DNA from: Gammaproteobacteria bacterium 39-13
GTDB taxonomy: Bacteria; Pseudomonadota; Gammaproteobacteria; Berkiellales; Berkiellaceae
NCBI GenBank assembly: GCA_001898235.1
Contig: MKTN01000050.1
Location: 1-52,063, forward strand
Reading direction: 5' to 3'
Length of the DNA: 52,063 nucleotides
The translations under genes were made by a program, and so were the position numbers. This document shows positions 34,072 to 42,872 of this stretch, piece after piece. Numbering within the stretch: the first letter of the stretch is position 1; every line of letters begins with the position of its first letter. Below the pieces are notes generated by a model. It saw nothing but the letters and a program-made list of their open reading frames with translations, was not told where the DNA came from and made no database searches.

Positions 34072-37000
34072 TTAAATCTCTTGTAAAGACATTAATGAGG
34101 CATTCCCGCCTGAAGCCGTTGTGTTAATCGAGATGCTACGTTCGGTGGCTAAGCGGGGCAAGTAATGCGGGCCACCCGCTTTAGGCCCTGTACCTGAAAG
34201 TCCTTCGCCACCAAAAGGCTGTACGCCGACAACTGCGCCAATGATGTTTCGATTTACATAAATATTACCAACATTCACATTTGAAATAATATTGTTGATA
34301 GTTTCATCAATGCGACTATGAATACCAAGTGTCAAACCGTACCCAGTTCGATTAATTTGTGCAATGACTTCATGCAATTCATCATTTTTGAAGCGAACCA
34401 CATGTAATATCGGACCAAAAACTTCTTCAGTTAACATATCTAAAGAAGGAATTTCAAAAAGGCGTGGACCAAAAAATGAGCCATTTGCACATACCGGCGT
34501 TAACTCAACTTCATAGATCAAATGCGCCTTTTCTTTCATTTTCAACGCATGGGCATATAATTGCGCTTTAGCAGCTTCATCAATTAAAGGCCCTACATCG
34601 GTTGATATTTCTCCTGGATGGCCTATTTTCAATTCGGCCATTGCGCCCTTTAACATATTTAATACTTTATCAGCGATATCTTCTTGCAAAAATAATACTC
34701 GAAGTGCTGAGCAGCGTTGACCTGCACTACGAAAAGCTGAGGTGATCACATCTTGTGTAACTTGCTCAGGCAAAGCGCTAGAATCTACTATCATAGCGTT
34801 TTGACCGCCCGTTTCCGCTATAAATGGCACAATAGGACCATTTCGCGCAGCTAACTTTTGGTTAATTCCTCTCGCTGTTTCTGTCGATCCTGTAAATAAC
34901 ACACCCTTAATTCTCAGATCATTAACTAATGTATTTCCCACAACAGCGCCACTACCAGGCAATAATTGCACAACATCTCGAGGAAATCCGGCTTCATGTA
35001 ATAAACTAATAGCTTTCGAAGCAATGAGCACAGTTTGACTAGCAGGTTTTGCGATAACACAATTACCTGCTGCAAGACACGCCGTCACTTGTCCCAAAAA
35101 AATGGCTAAGGGAAAATTCCAAGGACTAATACAAGCGATAACGCCACGCCCATGTAGACTGAGTCGATTATCTTCTCCTGTTGGACCTGTAAGTACCTTT
35201 GCACGACCAAATTGCTTAATCGCTTGCTCTGCATAATAATGACAAAAATCAATCGCCTCACGAACCTCACTGACAGCGTCGTCAATTGTTTTTCCACCTT
35301 CATGAACGAGTAAACTAAAAAATTCATTGCGATGCGCTTGCAATAAATCGGCCATTTTTTCTAACATTTGTGCCCGCTCTTCGGCACTGACCCCTCTCCA
35401 TAATGCAAAAGCTTTGTCTGCATTACTTAAGGTATTTTCTGCAACTTCCTTAGTAGCAAGGGTCACGGTGCCAAGTAAATGTTGACGTTGGACAGGCGAA
35501 AAACGTTGAATAACTTCAAGACCATTTTTAAGTGTTTGCGCAGTTGGTGTCGCTTTATATTCAGTCACAGCAAATTTTGCGACTTCCTCTAAAACAGGCA
35601 TAAAAGCGCCGGGATCGCTTAAATCAAGACCACAAGAATTTGTTCTTTCTGGCATGAACAAATCTTTAGGTAAAGGAATTTTAGGATGTGGTTTTTGTTC
35701 AAGTGAAGCCAATTTTTGTACAGGATCAGCCACCATCTCTTCGATAGGCAATTTCTCATCAATAATTCGATTGACAAATGAGGTATTAGCGCCATTTTCT
35801 AATAATCTTCGCACTAAATAGGCTAATAATTCCTCATGGCTTCCTACAGGCGCATAGATGCGACAAGGCATTTTTTGTGTTTCATCTGATACAATCTGAT
35901 CATACAATGCATCGCCCATCCCATGAAGGCATTGAAATTCATAATGAGAAACATGCTGTTCTTTGGCCAATTCCATAATCGTTGCTAAGGTAAGTGCATT
36001 ATGGGTGGCAAATTGTGGATAAATAATATCTGTTGCGCTTAGTAATTTTCTAGCACAAACAATATAATTTACATCCGTTGCTATTTTGCGGGTAAAGACA
36101 GGATAACCAGACAATCCTTGTACTTGGGCTAATTTGATTTCGGTATCCCAATATGCGCCTTTCACTAGCCTTACCATAATAGGCTGATGATGTTGGCGTG
36201 CCATTTTAACCAACCAATCCAATACATAGGGCGCGCGCTTTTGATAAGCTTGCACTGCTAAACCAAACCCTTTCCAATTGTCTAATATTCCACTGGCAAT
36301 AATACTTTCAATCAGATCCAGATTAAGGCTTAAAGTATGGGCCTCTTCTGCATCTATTGTGAGTCCAATATTTGCTTCTTTTGCTTGCAATATGAGTTGT
36401 TTCAGTATCGGTAACAACTCATCAAATAATCGTTCTCGTTTTGCCATGACAAAACGTGGATGCAATGCAGATAATTTAACGGAGATCCCAGGTCCTTCAA
36501 TAGGACCTCGACCAGCACTTGCTACGCCTACAGCTGCAATTGCTTTTTGATAACTTTCCAAATATTTTTTTGCGTCTTCGGCAGTAAAAGCCGCTTCTCC
36601 TAGCATATCGTAAGAGTAACGATAGCCGATTTTTTCTTTTTCAATGGCACGCTTTAGCGCACCTTTTATGGTACGTCCCATGACAAACTGACGTCCCAAT
36701 ATTTTCATTGCCTGCTTTATTGCACGGCGAACAATCGGTTCGCCTCCTTTACTGGCCAAACGTTTTAATACGCCAGTCAATGTTGCTTCGTGATGTTCCC
36801 TAGCATTTTTAGGCGGAGTACTTATAATTTTGCCAGTTAACATTAGCGCCCAAGTGGCTGCATTAACAAAAAAAGACTGGCTCTTTCCTAGGTGAGCACT
36901 CCAATCTCCACCTACAAGCTTATCCCGTATCAGCTTGTCCACGGTTTCTTTATCAGGGATACGCAGCAAACTTTCTGCCAAGCACATTAAAGCAATGCCT

Positions 37001-37242
37001 TCATCGCTAGATAAATCGTACTGAAACATGAAAGCATCTAAACCGCTTTGAGATAAACGGCGTTCACGTACTTTTTTCACTAAGGACGTTGCTTTGGCTT
37101 GGATGTTATCAAGCAAGGGCTGGGAAATTTGAACTTGTTGCAAAATGTTTTCAACACAAAGTGTTTCATCTTGTCTATAGTGTTTGTTTATTTCTTGACG
37201 AGAAACATCATCAGCCACTCGTTCAAATTCTGAATTGAGCAT
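34072..37242 (-). CDS. putA: Bifunctional proline dehydrogenase / glutamate-semialdehyde dehydrogenase
   Basis: 1056 aa from the ATG at 37242, preceded by AAGGG at 8 nt; a TTG 48 nt upstream is less likely. The two-domain enzyme oxidises proline to glutamate: the FAD-dependent proline dehydrogenase barrel (about 150-480; VRLVKGAYWDTEIK), then the NAD-dependent aldehyde dehydrogenase (about 530-1030) with E810 in FIAETGGQN and C844 in SAGQRCSALRV, the usual 34-residue spacing. The length fits short PutA without the N-terminal ribbon-helix-helix repressor domain of E. coli (1320 aa), so autoregulation is not expected. It lies downstream of the putP transporter on the same strand. Electrons pass to ubiquinone at the membrane. 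Confidence 0.97.
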   Translation of the reverse strand: MLNSEFERVADDVSRQEINKHYRQDETLCVENILQQVQISQPLLDNIQAKATSLVKKVRERRLSQSGLDAFMFQYDLSSDEGIALMCLAESLLRIPDKETVDKLIRDKLVGGDWSAHLGKSQSFFVNAATWALMLTGKIISTPPKNAREHHEATLTGVLKRLASKGGEPIVRRAIKQAMKILGRQFVMGRTIKGALKRAIEKEKIGYRYSYDMLGEAAFTAEDAKKYLESYQKAIAAVGVASAGRGPIEGPGISVKLSALHPRFVMAKRERLFDELLPILKQLILQAKEANIGLTIDAEEAHTLSLNLDLIESIIASGILDNWKGFGLAVQAYQKRAPYVLDWLVKMARQHHQPIMVRLVKGAYWDTEIKLAQVQGLSGYPVFTRKIATDVNYIVCARKLLSATDIIYPQFATHNALTLATIMELAKEQHVSHYEFQCLHGMGDALYDQIVSDETQKMPCRIYAPVGSHEELLAYLVRRLLENGANTSFVNRIIDEKLPIEEMVADPVQKLASLEQKPHPKIPLPKDLFMPERTNSCGLDLSDPGAFMPVLEEVAKFAVTEYKATPTAQTLKNGLEVIQRFSPVQRQHLLGTVTLATKEVAENTLSNADKAFALWRGVSAEERAQMLEKMADLLQAHRNEFFSLLVHEGGKTIDDAVSEVREAIDFCHYYAEQAIKQFGRAKVLTGPTGEDNRLSLHGRGVIACISPWNFPLAIFLGQVTACLAAGNCVIAKPASQTVLIASKAISLLHEAGFPRDVVQLLPGSGAVVGNTLVNDLRIKGVLFTGSTETARGINQKLAARNGPIVPFIAETGGQNAMIVDSSALPEQVTQDVITSAFRSAGQRCSALRVLFLQEDIADKVLNMLKGAMAELKIGHPGEISTDVGPLIDEAAKAQLYAHALKMKEKAHLIYEVELTPVCANGSFFGPRLFEIPSLDMLTEEVFGPILHVVRFKNDELHEVIAQINRTGYGLTLGIHSRIDETINNIISNVNVGNIYVNRNIIGAVVGVQPFGGEGLSGTGPKAGGPHYLPRLATERSISINTTASGGNASLMSLQEI

Positions 37243-37320
37243 ACATTTAACCCTTATAATTGAAGCTTGAAACGAGATAGGTGTCGCCAATTTCGAAAGC
37301 TATGTGTTTTTGAAATTAAG

Positions 37321-37353
37321 GATCTGTTATTGCGTGCGTAGCAATGACAGATC
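37321..37353. repeat. Intercistronic REP-like hairpin between putP and putA
   Basis: GATCTGTTATTGC (37321-37333) and GCAATGACAGATC (37341-37353) pair over 13 bp with one wobble around a 7-nt loop. The TGTCATTGC core matches the palindrome at 18242-18317. It may protect or attenuate the putP-putA transcript. Confidence 0.6.
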
Positions 37354-37391
37354 ATATCGCATAATCAAAGCGTAAATGACTTCATTGAGTG

Positions 37392-38858
37392 TCAATTTTG
37401 ACGAATTTTTTCCCATGCACTGTCATACTGTTCCAGCACTTCTTGACTAGGTGGCTTATCTAATAAGCTACCCACAATGACACCTAGCGTTCCAAAAACA
37501 AAGCCCGGGATAATTTCATAAAATTCAAAAATACCCCCCCGAGCGCCATTGATCTCCCAGATAATGACAGCAGCAGCTCCAAGCAGGATGCCGCTTAATG
37601 CCCCCCAACGAGTCATTCTGCGCCAAAACAAAGCACCTATTACTGAAGGTCCAAAGGAAGCGCCGAGCCCTGCCCAAGCAAATGCAACCAAATTAATGAC
37701 AGTGCTTTCTGGATCATTGGCTAAAGCCATCGCAACAAGAGCAATAATGATAATTGCAAAGCGTCCGACCCAAACCAATTCTTTTTGGCTCGCTTTTTTA
37801 CGAAATAAACGATGATACAAATCTTCCGTTAATGCACTGCTAGAGGCTAACATCTGTGAATCAATTGCACACATGATTGATGACAAAATCGCTGCAAATA
37901 AGACCCCAGCCAGCCAAGGAGAAAATAATGTTTGTGAAAAAGCAATAAAAATGGATTCAGGATCGATTTGATGTTCATAAAAAAATGCAATCCCCACGAA
38001 TCCGGTTAGTACAGCTCCAACCATAGACAAGCTCATCCAAGAGATGCAAATTCGTCTGGCAATTGGAATATCGTGGATTGTACGCACGGCCATAAATCTT
38101 ACTAAAATATGCGGTTGACCAAAGTACCCTAATCCCCAAGCAAAAAGATTGATGAAGAGAATTGCATTAAAATCTGTAAAAGGATTTAACCGATGAGGTC
38201 CAAGCTCGGTAATGATGTCAATGGTTTTCTCCCACCCGCCAAACTCTGTACAAGCCACAAAAGGTACTACCATCAGGCAAATAAACATAAGAGTACCTTG
38301 AAAAAAATCGGTCCAGCTTACTGCTAAAAAGCCTCCAATGAAGGTGTAAGCGACAATAATAGTAGTGCCAGTAATCAAGGCCTGCTCATAGGAGATACCA
38401 AAGCGCTGCAATAGCATTGCGCCCCCCACTAATCCTGAGGCGGTATAGAAAGCAAAAAAAGATAATGTGACAATAGCAAGTGCGATACGAATACTGCCGG
38501 AACGATCGAAAAAGCGATTATCTAGAAAAGAAGGCAAAGTAAGAGAGTCATTAGCGCACTCAGAAAATACCCGCAATGGTTTTGCAAGTAAACGCCAGCT
38601 TAGATACGCCCCTATTGTCAACCCTATAGGCAACCAAATTTGATTCAGTCCCAATACAAATACGGCGCCAGGTAATCCTAAAAGCAACCAGGCGCTCATA
38701 TCGGATGCGCCTGCACTTAATGCAGCAACAGGTCCCCCTAACTGACGGCCACCTAAAACAAAATCTGAAAGATTGTGTGTGATACGGTACGCCACTAATG
38801 CAATCGTAACAACAACAGTAAGGTAGCAAATAAAGGCAAAAATAGTTACTGGATTCAT
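37392..38858 (-). CDS. putP: Sodium/proline symporter
   Basis: 488 aa, 12-13 membrane helices of the SSS family. The family start DFVLGGRQLGGPVAALSAGASDMSAWLLLGLPG is characteristic of PutP, and ILSSIMCAIDSQMLASSSALTEDLYHR is the conserved helix pair. It imports proline with Na+ at the inner membrane. It lies upstream of putA on the same strand, so uptake and oxidation are coupled; about 150 bp with a hairpin separate them. The ribosome binding site is weak. Confidence 0.95.
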   Translation of the reverse strand: MNPVTIFAFICYLTVVVTIALVAYRITHNLSDFVLGGRQLGGPVAALSAGASDMSAWLLLGLPGAVFVLGLNQIWLPIGLTIGAYLSWRLLAKPLRVFSECANDSLTLPSFLDNRFFDRSGSIRIALAIVTLSFFAFYTASGLVGGAMLLQRFGISYEQALITGTTIIVAYTFIGGFLAVSWTDFFQGTLMFICLMVVPFVACTEFGGWEKTIDIITELGPHRLNPFTDFNAILFINLFAWGLGYFGQPHILVRFMAVRTIHDIPIARRICISWMSLSMVGAVLTGFVGIAFFYEHQIDPESIFIAFSQTLFSPWLAGVLFAAILSSIMCAIDSQMLASSSALTEDLYHRLFRKKASQKELVWVGRFAIIIIALVAMALANDPESTVINLVAFAWAGLGASFGPSVIGALFWRRMTRWGALSGILLGAAAVIIWEINGARGGIFEFYEIIPGFVFGTLGVIVGSLLDKPPSQEVLEQYDSAWEKIRQN

Positions 38859-39197
38859 ATCATAACATTATGTTTTTGTTGCATTTATATATACAAGTGG
38901 CATGATAGCGCCTGTTGGATGGAGCACATTATAGGGAATATGAAGCCTTCTAGCTACAGGGGCTATCCCTAAAGTTATTGCTGGACTGCAAAATCACTGA
39001 ATTGATCTAAATAGATAAAGCATCTTGTTAAATAGTTTTAACCATTTACCTTGAATCTTCATCAGTTAATCCACAATTCATTGATTTCACTTTTACTTAA
39101 ACTTTAGGGACAAACCTTAGATTTTTTAGAAGCTCTTAAAATTAAGCAAGATAAATAAAAAAAGTTCTGTTGCTATTCTTTTAAATGAAGAATTAGA
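38859..39197. other. 339-bp divergent intergenic region
   Basis: It lies between putP and the VanZ-like gene and must hold both promoters. Apart from AT-rich runs nothing stands out; no gene, repeat or RNA is supported. Confidence 0.5.
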
Positions 39198-40109
39198 ATG
39201 CACCGCAAAAAGTGTAGATGCACCATGATAGACAATCCCAAATCAAATTTAGCTTTATTACTATTAACTACAATAGTATTTATTTTTTATGCTGCGCTCT
39301 TTCCTTTTCATGATTGGCGCACACCTTCGGGATCCATTTTTAACATTGTGATGTATGGGTGGTTTGAACATATCTTCTTGTTCGACGTTGTTCAAAATTT
39401 ATTATTCTTTTTACCCTTTGGCCTTTTTGCGGCTGGGTATATTATTCTGCAAAATCGTAAACTATATGCTGTATTATTCTTACCAACGGTTGCCTCTTTT
39501 TGCCTAAGTTTATGTATAGAAACTATTCAAACATATAATCCAGCACGGCTTCCCTCTCTTTTAGATGTGAGCCTCAACACCATCAGTGGGTTTTTAGGTG
39601 CATTGTTTTCTCTTTTTCTCATGCCTTACTACCCTAAGTTGATCCAACAAATTAAAAGCTCTGTACAAATGGGGAACAATAAGCAAAATTTATGGCCCTA
39701 TTTTGGACTACTTATCTGGTTAGGTTGGGCAGGCTACCAACTTTTTCCTTTTATACCTACCTTGCATCCTAAACAGCTATTTGAAGGGATTTTGCCTGTT
39801 TATTTATTTTTTAAAAAAGAGATAGCCTTCCACTTTGAGCGTTTTTGTTTCTATGCTTTACAGGGAACATTGCTTTACTTCTCTGGCAAGCTTTTTCTTA
39901 ATCCCTTACGGTTTATCCCCATTCTTTTAGGTTTTGTTTCATTTATTTTCATTTTAAAAATGACAATTGTAGCTCGTCTTTTCTCGATTGAGATGATAGC
40001 AGGTTGTTTAGGGGTTATTTCGTTATTAGCGCTTGGACAGAAAATGTTTGAATATCTTACCGCACCTCCTTCCTGGAAAATTGCGATCCAAGATTTGCGT
40101 TCTCCCTAA
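39198..40109 (+). CDS. VanZ-like membrane protein
   Basis: 303 aa with about eight membrane segments. The N-terminal half has the VanZ pattern: ALFPFHDWR after the first helix, FDVVQNLLFFLPFGLFAAGYI, and CIETIQTYNPARLPSLLDVSLNTISGFLGALF. The C-terminal half is a further set of hydrophobic helices not found in short VanZ proteins. VanZ lowers teicoplanin sensitivity in enterococci, but most homologues are of unknown function, so drug resistance should not be inferred. A second in-frame ATG lies at 39225. The end of the gene forms the left arm of a terminator. Confidence 0.8.
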   Translation: MHRKKCRCTMIDNPKSNLALLLLTTIVFIFYAALFPFHDWRTPSGSIFNIVMYGWFEHIFLFDVVQNLLFFLPFGLFAAGYIILQNRKLYAVLFLPTVASFCLSLCIETIQTYNPARLPSLLDVSLNTISGFLGALFSLFLMPYYPKLIQQIKSSVQMGNNKQNLWPYFGLLIWLGWAGYQLFPFIPTLHPKQLFEGILPVYLFFKKEIAFHFERFCFYALQGTLLYFSGKLFLNPLRFIPILLGFVSFIFILKMTIVARLFSIEMIAGCLGVISLLALGQKMFEYLTAPPSWKIAIQDLRSP

Positions 40110-40121
40110 TAAGGAGAACGC
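40097..40121 (+). terminator. Terminator overlapping the end of the VanZ-like gene
   Basis: GCGTTCTCC (40097-40105) pairs with GGAGAACGC (40113-40121) around a loop holding the stop codon. The following TTCTTTCCTTGTTTT is only moderately T-rich. Confidence 0.6.
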
Positions 40122-40134
40122 TTCTTTCCTTGTT

Positions 40135-41148
40135 TTAATTACGCATTTTGGTCTGATGCACTTTATCTTTTCCAGCATCATCTGCGCCAGCTTGCATATT
40201 AAACTCGTCCATACCAGCATCACTTTCCTCATTTTCAGATAATTCAGGTGAATCCAAACAATCAGAAAATTCTTCCAAGCTCTTTGTTGAACCTTCATCT
40301 TTGGATTTTTGCGCATTACGGTATCGTCGATAAAGCAAGTAACTTGTCACGCTTGCTGCGGCAACGAGAGCCGTACCCACTGCAATCTTAATCGTATCTT
40401 CTTGATCTGGTAAGTAGTTTTCATAGATATCTTGCATAATTGCATTGTAATCATATTGACCAAGATATTCCTTTATTGCTTCCCAATAGCAAGTATAGCC
40501 TTCGCATTCTGCAAACTCAGCGCTTAAACTATCATAGTGACATTGATAATCTTGCCAAGGACAAATGGTTTTTTCGGGAATAAGTTCTTCTTCAATTAAG
40601 CCTAATGATTGCCCAAGGCTGACCCACCAACTTTTAGAAGAAGCTTCAGTCTCAGAGGATTCGGTGGTTGAATTCGTTGTTTGATTAAATAAAGAATGAA
40701 CAGTATCCATGATCCCATCTTTAGCTTCTGAAACCAAATCCCCCATATTGGGTAAGGAATTATAAATATACCGCCAAGGGCTTAATGAATTATCAAAGCC
40801 TTGAAAAGCAACCTCGTAAACATCTTCAGAGGTAACTGTCGGAATGTTTTTGGTAGGATCAAAATACGTCTCAGCAATTCGAGGCCCGCAATTCACGGTA
40901 AACCCACCACAATTTGGCTCATTAAAAGTGAAAGTTTGAGCATCATCAAAATTATCACAAGTGGCTTGTACCGCTTTACCGCAAGATTCGCGAACAATTT
41001 CTAGCATATTGTCAGCGACAAATTTTTGCGAAAAATTAATGCCATTCTCTTCGCCAGGCATTAGGCGATAGCCACTAATACTGGAAAATATCTTCATTTT
41101 ATGAGAATAGACGTAAGACTTCATAGCCTCTAAAAGACCTTCGAACAT
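40135..41148 (-). CDS. Orphan Cys-rich protein with a single C-terminal membrane segment
   Basis: 337 aa, no family recognised. There is no N-terminal signal; one membrane helix lies near residues 252-272 (IKIAVGTALVAAASVTSYLLY), followed by RRYR and an acidic tail of about 60 residues (Glu/Asp/Ser-rich). The region before the helix has nine or ten cysteines in pairs (CGKAVQATC, CGGFTVNC, CPWQDYQC, CEGYTC), suggesting disulfides or metal sites, and Ser/Thr-rich stretches (NQTTNSTTESSETEASS). A tail-anchored-like topology, with the Cys-rich part on one side and the acidic tail on the other, would be unusual for a bacterial protein and could fit a host-membrane-inserted effector; this is inference. 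AAGGGGAG before the ATG is a strong ribosome binding site. Confidence 0.75.
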   Translation of the reverse strand: MFEGLLEAMKSYVYSHKMKIFSSISGYRLMPGEENGINFSQKFVADNMLEIVRESCGKAVQATCDNFDDAQTFTFNEPNCGGFTVNCGPRIAETYFDPTKNIPTVTSEDVYEVAFQGFDNSLSPWRYIYNSLPNMGDLVSEAKDGIMDTVHSLFNQTTNSTTESSETEASSKSWWVSLGQSLGLIEEELIPEKTICPWQDYQCHYDSLSAEFAECEGYTCYWEAIKEYLGQYDYNAIMQDIYENYLPDQEDTIKIAVGTALVAAASVTSYLLYRRYRNAQKSKDEGSTKSLEEFSDCLDSPELSENEESDAGMDEFNMQAGADDAGKDKVHQTKMRN

Positions 41149-41378
41149 GTTGAACTCCCCTTATCTTCGGATTAATTTAGAGGCTTATGATACATATTAT
41201 TTATTCGAATAACATACAAATTGCGGCTAAAAATCGACAAAACTACAGACGAAGATGATTCAGCGGTAACCAAAAAGATAAACAGGTAAGTGAATGCAAC
41301 TTTACTATCTTCCCAAATGGCATAAAACATTGCCAGCTAGATGGAAAAGATGCAAAAAGAAAGAAGTGAAGAAAGGTT

Positions 41379-41416
41379 AAAAAGGCTGCCTCACCTTGCT
41401 AGAAACAAGGCGAGGC
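41379..41416 (-). terminator. Terminator of the ampD-aceE-aceF-lpdA cluster
   Basis: On the minus strand GCCTCGCCTTG (from 41416) pairs with CAAGGTGAGGC (to 41388) with one wobble. It is followed by AGCC and TTTTT (41383-41379). Confidence 0.85.
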
Positions 41417-41430
41417 ATGGATTGCTTGAG

Positions 41431-42858
41431 TTAATCCTTTTTCTTTTTATTAATCATATCTGTTGCTGTTCCTTCAAACATTTCGGTAGCAATCATAATT
41501 GATTCCGACAATGTTGGATGAGGATGGATGGTTAAAGCGATATCTTCTGCTTCACACCCCATTTCAATTGCCAAACTCACTTCAGCAATCAAATCACCAG
41601 CATGTGGACCAACAATGCCAGCCCCAATGACACGATGCGTCTTTTTATCAAAAATCATCTTTGTGATCCCTTCCTCACGACCTAAGCCTAAGGAACGACC
41701 ACTTGCTAACCAAGGGAAAACCCCTGTGCCATATTCAATATTTTGTGCTTTGGCTTGCTCTTCAGTAACACCTACCCATGCCACTTCAGGATCAGTATAA
41801 GCAATATTGGCAATACATTTCGGATCGAAGAAATGCTTTTTACCAGCAATCACTTCCGCAGCAACACGACCTTCAGGCACAGCTTTATGTGCTAACATGG
41901 GGTTACCAACAATATCTCCAATCGCAAAAATATGAGGTACATTGGTGCGTAATTGTTTATCGACTGGAATAAAACCGCGCTCATCTACATTGATGCCTGC
42001 TTTTTCAGCATCGATGAGCTTACCATTAGGCGTACGGCCAACAGACACTAATACTCTATCGTATCGTTGTGGTGTACTGGGTGCTTCTTTACCTTCAAAA
42101 GTAACGTAAATGCCGTCTTTTTTCGCTTCAACAGCTGTTACCTTTGTTCCTAGCATAATGCTTTCATATTTTGGTTTTACGAATTTGTATAAAGGCGTTG
42201 CAATATCTCTGTCTACACCAGGCAAAATAAAATCTGTCAATTCGACGACGCTAATTTGTGCACCCAAGGCTTGATAAACAGTAGCCATTTCCATACCAAT
42301 GATGCCACCACCAATCACCAACATTCGCTTAGGAATATCTTTTAATTCCAATGCACCAGTAGAATCGATGATACGTGGATCATCGGGCATAAAAGGTAAT
42401 TTTACGGGTCTAGAACCTGCTGCAATAATAGCGTGTTCAAAAGTAATCGTGCACGGATTATCACCACTGATGGCTAAGGTGTTGGGAGATGTAAATTTCC
42501 CTTCCCCTTGCACCACTTGCACTTTACGAAACTTCGCCATTTGTTTAATACCGCCAGTAAGACGTTTTACGACGCTATCTTTAAAGCCGCGAACCTTATC
42601 TACATCAATTTTAGGTGTACCAAAATCTACACCATGGCTTGCCATTGTTTTGGTTTCATTCAAAATAGCAGCTGTATGAAGTAATGCTTTTGAAGGAATA
42701 CATCCTACATTTAAACAAACACCACCTAATTCAGCATAGCGCTCAACTAACACGACTCCTTCGCCCAATAAATCAGCTGCCCGAAATGCCGCACTATAAC
42801 CACCAGGGCCACTGCCTAGTACCACTACTTTTGCTTGAATATTATTGTTTTGAGTCAT
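41431..42858 (-). CDS. lpdA: Dihydrolipoamide dehydrogenase (E3)
   Basis: 475 aa, typical length. A flavoprotein that reoxidises dihydrolipoyl groups of PDH (and usually OGDH). FAD-binding GSGPGGYSAAFRAADL lies at 15-30, the redox disulfide is C48/C53 in GGVCLNVGCIPSK, NAD-binding VIGGGIIGMEMATVY is in the middle, and the C-terminal HPHPTLSES supplies the active-site base from the partner subunit. AGGTGA supports the ATG. It is the last gene of the pdh cluster, 14 bp after aceF, and ends at the terminator 41379-41416. Confidence 0.98.
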   Translation of the reverse strand: MTQNNNIQAKVVVLGSGPGGYSAAFRAADLLGEGVVLVERYAELGGVCLNVGCIPSKALLHTAAILNETKTMASHGVDFGTPKIDVDKVRGFKDSVVKRLTGGIKQMAKFRKVQVVQGEGKFTSPNTLAISGDNPCTITFEHAIIAAGSRPVKLPFMPDDPRIIDSTGALELKDIPKRMLVIGGGIIGMEMATVYQALGAQISVVELTDFILPGVDRDIATPLYKFVKPKYESIMLGTKVTAVEAKKDGIYVTFEGKEAPSTPQRYDRVLVSVGRTPNGKLIDAEKAGINVDERGFIPVDKQLRTNVPHIFAIGDIVGNPMLAHKAVPEGRVAAEVIAGKKHFFDPKCIANIAYTDPEVAWVGVTEEQAKAQNIEYGTGVFPWLASGRSLGLGREEGITKMIFDKKTHRVIGAGIVGPHAGDLIAEVSLAIEMGCEAEDIALTIHPHPTLSESIMIATEMFEGTATDMINKKKKD

Positions 42859-42872
42859 GAATCACCTACAAA

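Noticed and set aside
39198-40109. VanZ-like protein as a glycopeptide-resistance gene
   Set aside because: No vanHAX-type genes are nearby and most VanZ homologues have no resistance role.
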